A stretch of 64,000 bases of DNA, taken from assembly GCA_910591455.2 (NCBI GenBank), contig OU342808.1:15315404-15379403 (forward strand), given 5' to 3'. Under the pieces are notes generated by a model. That model did not search any database. It was not told the origin of the DNA and worked only from the letters and a program-made list of their open reading frames with translations. Shown in pieces: positions 36,003 through 46,900 of the stretch. This stretch comes from Pholis gunnellus (Eukaryota; Chordata; Actinopteri; Perciformes; Pholidae). Both the position numbers and the translations under genes were made by a program. Each line of letters starts with the position of its first letter. Position 1 is the first letter of the stretch.

Positions 36003-38603
36003 GTGTGATAGTAACATATGGGAGTGGTGGCGTAGAGCAGCTCAGTGTAGCTGCAGGGCCTCACCTGATTGTCTTCAGTGGCTCGGTGATCTAATTTGAA
36101 TGCCGTTGCTAGAAAATGCTGGAATCATAGCTCCTTCAGTTTTTACACTGTACACTCCACTCAGGTGTTTAAAATGACAAAGACACACACGTATTTTGTA
36201 GCATTCTAGTTTCAGTATTGCTCATTCAGTTCACACATTTAAACATTAACACATCCAGATTTGACTCATTGCAAAGTGATTTTTCACACCTGGTGCCTTG
36301 TTATCAGAAGCTGGTTTTCTCATCATATAATTAGAGTAGATGAGATCAATTCAAAGTTTCACCACTGATTGTTTATGTATTTGTATTACCATTATAAACT
36401 ATTTGAATGTTGGGAAATGAAGGGAAATGAATGCACAGCTAGCTTATTATGTGTTTTGTCTTGAGAATGTATTTGAGATTTGTTTACCATTTTTCTTGAA
36501 ATACATTTTTTATTTCAACATCTTGAAATAAAGAATACAACCAAGTCTGTTCTGATATGTGTGTGCAGTTATTGATCAAGGATCATAACGCAGGATGTAG
36601 GTAACAAATGTGGATTAACAAATCTCCCACTGACCCTTCCAGCCCGCTAACAGACCAGCCTGTAGCTGCTTTAATAGATGATCTTCGTCATCTGGGCCAG
36701 ACAGCTGAGAGGCTTAGATAGCAGAAGAGACACATGAAGATGGCTAATGTCACGTCCCACTGACATCAAGGCCTCTTCTCCACTTCTAATAGACATTACA
36801 ATATGTGAACTGTTGAGAAGTCCTGCTACCAGTCACAGCCACTAGAGGGGGGCACTGTATTTACATCAGTTATACCTCCAATCCGACGTCCATTCAGTGT
36901 TATAATTTACTGGTATTTATTGATAAAAACAACACATTTTATGTTGAGATGATGTTGTGTGTACGTGGACACAGAAGTCTCAATAGTGACTCACATCCAG
37001 TCATCATTTCTTCTTTATTTCTCCCTGGTAACCAAGTCTGTTGTTTTTTGTTTTAATGTAACAAAGCTATGGACTTGATACCCGCAGAGCTAAGTGAAAA
37101 AATATCGATGTGTGTCATTTCATTCAAGCACCATTTTTGTATACCTTCTTCTATCTATAACAGTATAATCTCAAAAATGACGTGGTAAAGGTGCTTATTT
37201 AATTGCTTAATTAAACAACCTTTTAAGCGTCTATGTGAAACGGTTTGGGAACTGCATATCTGCCTTAAACGCAGCTCCTTTGCAATCTAGCCTGCTTTAG
37301 AGGGTATACCTACCCGAAGTATTGTCTTTCAGGAAGACATTACCCAACTGACTGTGCACAGCCACGTCAGTAATTAGATTGTCAAGACGTGGTAGACTCA
37401 CAGTCTGATTTAAGACCAAAACCACGATTATTTTTAAGAATACGCGTGAGGTTGTCCCTGGCCGTGATAGGCAGCAGCCCGTACCACCTGAGAGGAAAAC
37501 CTGCCTTAGAGACTAAACTCAGGCCTAAAATCACACGGATTATCGTCAGGAAGTGTGGCTGAGAATCCTGCAGAGCAAAGGTTGCCAAATTTACTTCTTT
37601 TGCTTTACATTCCGTATTTATTTATTTACTGGATTACATTTAAGGTACAACACCTCAGTGATTTGTCAGGTAAGTCTTAATGCGATATAAATGATTCTTT
37701 ATTGGATATCACACTGACTAACTCATGGTCCTACTGTAAATAGATATAACTATTAACTAAGTTATACCTCCCTCTCGTTCAGTCCGTCTCTATAATTAAT
37801 TAATAATTGTAATCTTAAATGGGTGCTTAGACCATGAACACAAACCAATATTTTAATTTCCTCCTGTTTTAACTTGACTTATCTCCGTATTTACACGCAA
37901 CGTCATCATATTGTAGCGACCCTTGGTCAAGAAAGCTACGAGACGTGCTTGTGGTGTTTTATTACCGGACAATACACAGGCTACTGTGGGCCGTAGCCTA
38001 CGCCAAAACAACACTCCGTCCGTTAAACGTTCTCCCAACTTAACCATCAGCTTCCGGTTCTCTCTCCAGGCTCGCAGCACCCACACAACAACATCCTCAT
38101 GAGGCCTTCACTGACTTCCGTAAATGCAATCACCAACTTATTGATAACACAGTAACACTTATAACATAACTCAGTCCGTTACAATATTTTAAGTGGGTGT
38201 TTAAAAGTATAGAATTCATTGAAATTAATTAAGAGCAGCAGATACAGAAATACTCTTTGTAATGTGTGACTTTAATGTCAAACGTTAAACTGCTTAGTAA
38301 TGCTGTGTTTTATTTTAAAAGAAAACATTGTTCTGTTGTTTTCTGGTCTAGATATACGGATTTAGTTGCACTATAGCTGAATGAAAACTACGCATTTACT
38401 ATTGTTTGGCCAGTTATATATGGTCCACAGTCAAAAAGGTGTGGCCACCAATGTCCTGAACAATTGTTTGTGCATTTACTTTTTATGCATTACGCTATCT
38501 TTAGAAGCCTTAAGAAATAAGAATATTCATTACTTTGCATAATTGTTTTTGGTATCAGAAATAGTTTGTTTCTCTCTCTTTCTATCACCTCCCCGTCACA
38601 CAG
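36003..38603. other. intergenic DNA at the junction of two syntenic blocks
   Basis: Between gda and the LRR gene. No coding exon is supported. A 5' UTR exon and promoter of the LRR gene should lie in the right part, but I cannot place them. An imperfect CTCF-like string, CCACTAGAGGGGGGCAC, is at 36840-36856 and carries three extra G relative to the core. Confidence 0.5.
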
Positions 38604-38623
38604 AGTCCACTCCCTGTCTGGCA

Positions 38624-41600
38624 ATGCCTCTGTTTCGGGCTCCGGGTGAACGTGCCGGGGCAAAGGCTCGGCCCGGGCGGAGGAGGACGAGGAATACGCA
38701 GTGGATGGGGAGCCGCGGGAACACAGATGAAAACGGCCTTGTCCTTTCGTTGACACGTCTTTGTCTGCTGAGCCTGGCAGACAACATGAAGGAAGTGTGG
38801 GCGAAGGACTATGCGGATAACTACCTGGATCATTATACATTCAGATACATCATGGGGCCCTTCAACGTACTGCGTGAGTGTGTCGGGGCTTATTTAACAG
38901 ACAACGATACAATGCTCCTGTCTTACAAGTAACGTGTCCTTTAACCAAGTGGACTTTAGCAATATACAATTCACTGTATCAGCAACAAATATGTATATAT
39001 GAATATTAAAGTCTGGGAATAACAGAGGTTGAAGGGGCTGCAGGTGTTTGGCATGTGATTTCACATGAGAGGGCCTTTTACAACTCTATACTTCCTCTAC
39101 AGATTACATGATTTACAGCGTCACTGATCACTTCTAATCCATGTCTGTCTCTCTTATCTTTTACTCTCCATGTAGCGGGTGAGCTGGTGGAGGAGCTGAC
39201 GTGGCTCCTGTGCACCGGAAAGCAGATGACCCGCGCAGCCCTCCACCTCGTGCTGGTCCCCCAACTCCGTGGCCTGTCTCTGGAAAGTTGTCCTGGTCTG
39301 GTCACCTCCGCCCTCTGTGCCCACATTGCTGCACGCTGCCAGGTCAGATAGAATCATTTAATCTGCATAAAAGGTGGCTCATTTATTTTAAGAGAGAAAT
39401 ATGTCTGAGTGTTGTTCACTCACTGGTTTGAATCTTGTCAGTGTTTCTCACAGTTTGGCAGATTATTACACCTGAGGAAATGCTAAATATGAGATGGATA
39501 TAAGAACATTTTCCTGATGTGCATTTAGTACATTGTTTGTGTAGCCAATATTTTCCGGGCTTAAAATAACACTTTTTTTTATTTTCTGGGGCATAATTTT
39601 GGTTTTACAGAATATAAAAGTACAGATTAAACTGTTTTTTTTTCCTGAATGTGTTCCACGAACTCACTGTAAACAGGAGTGGTCGGCACAATTTACAATT
39701 TAATAAGCATAGTAAAAGTTGTTCTGTTTTTCTCTTTTTGCCTTTAATTCGTTAATGTCCTTATATTTCCTCCTTCTGGTCTCAGGGTCTGTGGAGTCTG
39801 GACCTGTCTGGAGGCCAGCAGCTGCCCTCAAAGGTCCTGTCTGAAACCCTGTGCTGTCTTCCAGCCCTGCGCTCGCTCTCCTTGGCTGGTACACCTTGTG
39901 ACAGATGTGTAATCAAGACGATTGCCCATCGCCTGCGTTTGCTGCGCCACCTGGACATATCCCGCTGTCATTTACTTTCCCCTGCTGCTCTTCTTCCTCT
40001 TGGAGGTGGGGGATCCTTCCTGTCCTCTGACTGTCCTTCCAGGTCACCTCGTTGCACCTCCAAGTCTTTTATTTCCTCTTCTTGCTCTGCACCCCTGTCT
40101 CCTCTCCCCCTCAGCAGTCTGCTGGCTTTGGATATTGGGTTTGGGGAACAAGAGGTAGACCCCGTGGCGGCAGCAGCCTACCTTCTTCTCTCCCTGCCCA
40201 GCCTGGAGAGAGTGGCCATGGAGGGCCTTGCGCAGGCCTGCTGTCTCATCCAGCACAGACGGTTCGACCAGACAGAGGAGTTCACTGACAGAGAAGGAGT
40301 TCCCAGGCTGGGGGAGGTGTGGAGGGAGTGGAGGCACAGGCAAGGCACGGAAGGAGCAGCAGCAGGTGAAGAAGAAGAAGAAGAAGAGGAGGAGGGGATT
40401 TTGTGGGGTGGGTATGGTAGTGGGAGTGAGGAAGATGCAAATGGTGATGAAGGGCCAAATTGCTCTCTAAACCAAACAGAGGACAAAAAGAGAGGAAGAG
40501 ATTCGTCAGGTGATGAAGGCCTGCTCCTGCTCCTGAAGGACGTCAAGGGTTTATCATGTGACTCTTTGGACAGTTTAAGTCGTGCCTGTCCAAACATTTA
40601 CTCCATATCTGTGAACGTTGATGATTTAGAAAATACTAGGGGAAGAAGCCAGGGGTCTCTGTTAGCCGCAGGCCTCCAGACGTGGTCAGGCCAGCTGCGG
40701 AGCCTCTCGGTACACTACCCCGGCCCTCTGGTGGATCTCCTTCCTGCCTTGCAAGTTGCAGGCTCCTCTTTGGTCTCTCTCACCCTGGAGGGGGTGAAAA
40801 CCAGCCCTCGCTCCCCTCTACTGGAGGTCATCGAGGCCTGTCCCAGACTCAGAGACCTGCTCATCTCTGCCGAACCTCCCACCACCCCACAGGGAGCAGC
40901 AGACGAGGAGGATCAGGGGGACGGACAGGATCTCCCACAGCTGCCCGACCTCTGCTCTCTCACACTCAAGTAAGGCTACTTAATACGCTACGTGGTACAC
41001 TAGGAACTATCGACCCTAGTCGGTGGATTTACGGTTTGCTCTTGATACAGACTGCACATGTGTTCATGTCTTTGATGCAGCTATGCGGTGACTTGCAAGG
41101 GAAATAAGGGTGTTTCTCATAAACCTAACACATATCTTATCTATGATATGTATCAAAGTAAAAGTAAAATGGAAATGGTGTAGATTCATGCATCTAACTC
41201 ACTGAACAAGGCTGTTTTTCTGTCATTTACCTGCTAATACGTCTTTGTTTCCTAGAAAGTTCAATTTAATTTAATTTTAATCCTAATTTGATAAAGATCT
41301 TTAGGTAAACCTTGACATATACTGCTACTTCCTGTTAAAAATAATCCATCTTCCTTGTTTGTCTCTATGTCTAAAAGTTTCTCCTATGAGTTCAGCCAAA
41401 TGAAGCCTGCCATGTCCTGGATGTCCCTGAAGAGGGTGCTCAAGTGTCTCCTGACTGGTTCTCCTTTACTGGAGAAGCTCTCCCTGGTCTCCCTGCCCTG
41501 CCCTCTGGACTGCGTTTTAGAGGATGTACTGCACGTATTGGACTTGGACCAGTACCTCTTTGCAGAGTCCACTAACTCACCTCCCATGCCACTTGGACGG

Positions 41601-41771
41601 GTACAACGTATTGACCTGCCGCGCACCGATGTGAAGTTGCTAACAGTGAAAAGTTTAACGCAACGGTGCCAGAGACTCCAGTATGTAGATGTGAGTAACT
41701 GCTGGCGGATCAGTATGCTTGAGTGGATGAACTGGGAGAGGTCCAGTAAAGTCCAAGTTGTCTGGTCTTAG
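38624..41771 (+). CDS. unrecognised leucine-rich-repeat protein
   Basis: Four coding exons, 38624-38873, 39176-39342, 39786-40969 and 41378-41771, join in phase to 664 aa. An acceptor just before 38604 implies an upstream non-coding exon. The protein opens with a basic stretch (about residues 7-25), then KEVWAKDYADNYLDHYTFRYIMGPFN, which I cannot assign. From about residue 90 come irregular leucine-rich repeats of the RNI/AMN1 kind (LRGLSLESCPGL, LWSLDLSGGQQL, LRSLSLAGTPC, LRHLDISRCHL), resumed near the C-terminus (LQYVDVSNCWRI). A serine-rich loop and an acidic run of nine or more Glu (around residue 335-343) interrupt the repeats. There is no signal peptide or membrane segment. Such scaffolds often recognise substrates for ubiquitin ligases, but I see no clear F-box or BC-box. 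I do not recognise the gene, and it has no counterpart beside these neighbours in human that I know of. Confidence 0.85.
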
Positions 41772-41987
41772 TGAAGAGATGAGCAGCTTCCAATACAGGA
41801 GCACCACTGTAGAAGGTGGATGAATAATACTTTATATTAGTATCTATGTAAGTATGTATGACTAAAACTCTATCACTTTTGTTATTTTTGCAACTAAAGT
41901 CCTATTATACGCTAAACATTGATTTTACTGACAGTTAAATGACACTGACAGACTGCAATATATTCTTACTTGAATACTTGGGCCTTG

Positions 41988-41993
41988 AATAAA
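41988..41993 (+). terminator. poly(A) signal of the LRR gene
   Basis: AATAAA 217 bases past the stop. A second copy is at 42018-42023. Confidence 0.6.
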
Positions 41994-42029
41994 CTGTAGT
42001 TTCTCTGTTGTGTTTCCAATAAATCTTTT

Positions 42030-43008
42030 GACTATCGTGTTTTTCTAAGGTAATGGGTGAATTGAACAGGAAACATGTATCTTCTGCGTGAGGTGGTAGT
42101 ACTGTATATGTATATGGAGTGGCCTTTCGGTACACTCTAAAAACTCGGAACAATTTTTCTTAAATAAATGATTGCAACAAAGTGACACGTAATATAATTG
42201 ATTTGATTTTAAGTACTACAACTTTGAGTAAAAAGTATTGAATCAATTAATTAAATCTAAACAAAATAATTATGTAATAATTATGTATGTATTATAATAA
42301 AAGCAACAGTTAAAATGTGTTGGATTTTGTAACAGCACGCCAAATGATGAGTTATATTTCACAAGGAAAACTGATTTATGTTTACTAAGAATACCATCAA
42401 AATTAAGTTATATTTACTAAATAACTGATGGAAATTGATTTACATTTACTGAATATTTGGGTAAAATGTATTGATTTTCTCTCTCTCTCGTTTCCAATAC
42501 AGATGTTGTATTAGAATAAGCAGAGACGGGTTGTGTAATAGTTACAACTCACAGCTATACTGAATAGTAATAGAGCACTGAAAGATAAAATTAAAATAAC
42601 TATAAAACAAATAAAAAATATATTTGACGAATATGAGAAAATAATTCATATTTCTCTCTCTCTCTTGTCCAATCACACGCACACGCTCACGCGCGTCCCT
42701 AAATGTTATGGAAACAGACCCGACTGAGGTTACTTAAAATAAAGACATGAATATAGGAACCTGTGAATTAGTATTGAATGCATAATAACAAGGTTTGTTT
42801 ATACATGGCATTAGGCCCAGTTTAATATAAAACACAATTGTATACAATATATATATATGGGGTCCCTGCTCCATCTCTCTAACAGTTTGGGGGTCCTTGG
42901 CCTGAAAAACGTTGAAGACCCCTGCTTTAGTCTACAACAATGTGAGAAAAAAATCTGATCATTGCAAATTAATGAAATGCATATACAATAAAATAATATA
43001 TGATGGTG

Positions 43009-43052
<44 letters not shown>

Positions 43053-43220
43053 GTGAATGTAATGGTAAGAACATTAGATAAAAATCAAGCATTTATCAGT
43101 TTTGAAAAATCATGAATCATAAAAGAGCTAAAACGAATGTATAATATGGCCGACAGCAGTTTAATGTATTAGTAAACGTTACTTGAAACAAACCGGACTG
43201 GTGTTTTTTTACTGGTTCAC
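42030..43220. other. AT-rich intergenic DNA between the LRR gene and entpd4
   Basis: No gene is seen. A TA microsatellite lies at 43012-43047. Sequence around 42860-42930 (GTTTGGGGGTCCTTGGCC and GTTGAAGACCCCTGC) resembles a dispersed fish repeat that I cannot name. Confidence 0.6.
43012..43047. repeat. (TA)n microsatellite
   Basis: Eighteen uninterrupted TA units upstream of entpd4. Confidence 0.95.
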
Positions 43221-43295
43221 TTTCCAGCCACTAGGTGGCGGTAATGCGCCTTAATGTTGGCTGCAACCCGCTATTAAATAAAAACGAAGAAGAAA
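43221..43295 (+). promoter_or_regulatory. dispersed-repeat fragment carrying a CTCF-consensus motif
   Basis: CCACTAGGTGGCGG at 43228-43241 fits every position of CCASYAGRKGGCRS. The surrounding words (GGTGGCGGTAATGCGCC, GCTGCAACCCGC, GAAGAAGAAAAC) are those of a short repeat that I recall as common in fish genomes. It sits just upstream of the entpd4 first exon. Confidence 0.55.
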
Positions 43296-43299
43296 ACTG

Positions 43300-43515
43300 T
43301 TGGGCGGTTTAGGCTTCTATGTGGTTTCTACGTTCTGCGCCTAAACTTGTTATCCGGGTAACGTGGTGACAAAATCAAACGCACCGTGCTCGAGACCACC
43401 ACGTCACTCACCGGAGACCTGCCACATACTAGCTAAACATTAGCCAGCGGTTAGCATCTTGCTGCACAGATATGTCATTTTTTCCAGAGAAGGGGGGACT
43501 TTTACATTTTTGCTA
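43300..43515 (+). other. entpd4: putative entpd4 5' non-coding exon
   Basis: A moderately GC-rich stretch ends in TTTGCTA followed by gtaagtatg, a strong donor. The second exon then starts at about 43867 after TTTTGCCCTAAAAG. The transcription start near 43300 is inferred. Confidence 0.5.
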
Positions 43516-43872
43516 GTAAGTATGAAATAATTTAAAGGCCACGAACATATAACTGTACTGTGTTGACAATGACAGTTCGTAACATGGTGTCAAATTCAGC
43601 TTTCAGCTAACTTGTTAGCCCCCACAGCCAAACACGTCACGTCAGTTGACGTTTGGAAATGTTACGTTACTTCTTTATTTTTAACGATGGTGTTTCCCTG
43701 TCGTCCTTTACATTTGGCTCCGTTTGAATTATTTTGAATTGCCCATTAAAGCAGTGATACGTCGCAATATATCGAACATACCGGCATTCATTAATCGCAC
43801 CACTTGCGTCAGACTTACGTAAGTTACCTGACAAATGATAACACGTTTGATCTTTTGCCCTAAAAGGTCACG

Positions 43873-43938
43873 ATGACAAGTGGGGAGAATGGGATGGAGC
43901 CGTGGAACAAGCCAGAGCTCCGATCTGCAGCAGACTGA
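43873..43938 (+). CDS. upstream open reading frame in the entpd4 5' UTR
   Basis: Within the exon holding the entpd4 start, an ATG in fair context (GTCACGATGA) opens a 21-codon frame ending in TGA. The stop is 45 bases before the entpd4 ATG and in a different frame. It may lower initiation at the main start. I have no evidence that the peptide is made. Confidence 0.4.
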   Translation: MTSGENGMEPWNKPELRSAAD

Positions 43939-43983
43939 TTCTTAATTTACTATTAAAGTACTAACAAGTAGACAATCTACATC

Positions 43984-46900
43984 ATGGGAAGGTTGGTTTG
44001 CTGTCATTTGTGGGAATGTGGATTAGTTAATAAACTCATCATATCTCATATCTGTGACAATGTTAGGCCTACTTTGCTCAGGCTCTGCTCTCTTACATCT
44101 GTTGGCAGGATCAGCTTTTCGTGCCTTTTCCCAGCCTCGTGGCACTTCAGCCTGTCGTCCCAGGTTCTTCCTCGGCTCCCGACGCCTTCCCTCAGACAGC
44201 TGCTCTTCATCGGCCTGGTGCTCTGCCTCATGGGACTGCTCTACCTGCTGCTTGTCACTGGGAAGGGGCACGCCAGCTGGACCAGAGAGGAAAGTCACTT
44301 CCACAGGTAAACTGCTCAACATCCGCCTCAGTGTTTATGTCGTGGTGAACACGGGCAATATCGTCTCAACAATTCTCTTTTGTCCAAAAGGCACTTGGCA
44401 AAGGTGAGCGATGTAGATGTAACGGACACAAGCAACCCCAACCTGAGCTATGGTCTGGTGGTGGACTGCGGCAGCAGTGGCTCCAGGGTGTTTGTGTACT
44501 GCTGGCCCCGGCATAATGGCAATCCCCATGAGCTTCTGGACATTCGGCAAATGAGAGATCAACACCGCAAGCCGGTGGTCATGAAGATCAAACCAGGTGA
44601 GATACACCTGGCTGAATAAATACAGTATTTAAAGGAGAGGACATGTGCATTATTTAACAGTTTAAAGACTCTCAAATATAAAAAGAAAACCTTACATGCT
44701 AGCTTGTTTTTTACTCATTGTAAAATGTATTTTTGGTCCTTTACGTTTGTCCTTGTAGGTATCTCTGAATTGGCTAAAACACCAGAGAAAGCCAGTGATT
44801 ATATCTATCCACTGCTGAGCTTCGCAGCCCAACACATTCCCAAAAATAAGCACCAAGAAACACCTTTGTACATTCTGTGCACAGCCGGAATGAGAATCCT
44901 TCCCGAAAGGTAGTCAATGAGCACAATCTTATAACGTGAACCTGCACTGCTTCCAGATATAAATATAGTTGCAAGAAATGTTTATACAGAAGGTCTAAGC
45001 AATGCTAAGAGAAGCATTAATGTTATGAATGCCATGTGTCTTATGAGGCCGTTTTTGTGATTGATTAAACTCAGTCAACAAGAAGCGCTTCTTGAGGATC
45101 TGCGAACTGACATCCCAGTCCACTTCAACTTCCTCTTCTCTGACTCCCACGTGGAAGTGATTTCTGGAAAACAGGAAGGTAAATAAAAGGGACAATAGGA
45201 ATATATAGGAATGCAAATCGGCATAGTTTTGATTCACCACGTCATTGATTTCAGATGCTGGTAAAAGTTTATTGACATAACCCTTTGTAATCCTCTGCTT
45301 TAGGTGTCTATGCATGGATTGGAATAAACTTTGTCCTCGGAAGGTTTAACCATGTGCACAATGGTAAGGACAATGGTCAACAGTTTGCCATTTTTAAAAT
45401 TAAATTGTTTCCTCTGCCACTGAAAGACATGTAGTCACATGATATCCTTGCTCTGCCCGACTCTGTCACCTCTCTGCTGTCAAGATGGCGAAGCTGTAGT
45501 GGAGGTTCATGTCCCAGGCAGCGAGCAGCAGGAGGCGCTGATGAGGAAGAGGACTGCAGGTGTCCTGGACATGGGCGGGGTCTCCACTCAGATCGCTTAT
45601 GAAGTGCCCAAAACTGTAAGCTTTGCTTCTCCACAGCAGGTTATTATCCACAACCAATTCAGTTTTTTTGTGCTGTCTTTGTTTTTTTGTCACTCACCCT
45701 TTTTTCTTCTCCCTCCTTTCAACCTCTTTCATTCCCTGGTTAAACCCTGTGTGCACCATTTTTGTCCCGTGGAGATGGTCTGCTCTCCATCCATCACTAT
45801 TGAAGGCATACTGTAAGCCTGCTACATGACTCCATAGCAGGATTTATGAACTGAAAACATCGAGTCATATACGTAGTAACCATCCGATGCAATGGAGGTT
45901 GCTCATGTTAAGATTATTTATTTCTGTTGTTAGTGTTTTATGTACATAAGCCGGTTTGGCATACACTAATAATGCTTTTTGCTCTCATTGGGCCTCATTC
46001 ACCAATATCTTCCTACGATCCAAGAGAAGTCTACGTCAGATTCATGATGTGTTCTTTAACCACAGAAATGTCTGTGCGTGTGTTCTTATAATGTCGTCCT
46101 CGTAAATTGAATGAGTGTTCCATTTCATCCAAATTAGCAAAGGTGAACGTCCTGCCACTCCCCAATAAAAGGGCTTTGTGCACACACAGAGATTCAGACG
46201 CCCAAGCAAAAGTCTAAAGAGGGTTTATTTATTTTAAAAGAGCATAATGCTTTTTAAAATACAGTGAAAACATTTAAAACCTTTGAGATTACCTTCTAAT
46301 TGACATTTGTATATTTATTTCAAGAATATAAAGTAATGAAACGGACAATCAGCTATTTTTCTGAATCGTATTTATTGTTTAAAATGTTTTTCAAACTGCT
46401 GTATCATACTGTGTATGATTAAAATACAAAATAGTGCAGTACTGTATTTAAATATATAACTTACTGTAGTTCATATTATAATTAGGCTAGAGCCTAAAAC
46501 GGTATCGTGCCGTTTACAAATACAGTAACATCAGTAGTGCAAATAGGCTACTACGCCACAGCTGGGTGGTGGTTTCAGTGCATTCCTAAAATTTTAACAG
46601 GCCTGAAAATAAGCTAAATGCTTTCATGTCATCTAATATAAAAATATATATATTTTCCACTTATATGTTTAGAAATATAGTAATTTCTATCCTATTTTAT
46701 ACTGTAGGACTGAAGAAAACGTATTTTGCAGCCACGTGTAAATGTGTTCAAAGAAGAAAGTTCTTAAGAGCAGTTGATGGATGAGGCCCATTTGCGTTTT
46801 CTTTTTTGTTTTGAGATAGAGTGAACTAGAAATATTAATATTTATTTTGAATAAATATTAATATTATAAGGGTGTCATTATTCGCAGACTGATTTTTTTT

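Noticed and set aside
40178..40597. Minus-strand 139-codon frame rich in serine and proline
   Set aside because: It is antisense to the main exon of the LRR gene; the serine run is the complement of the Glu codons.
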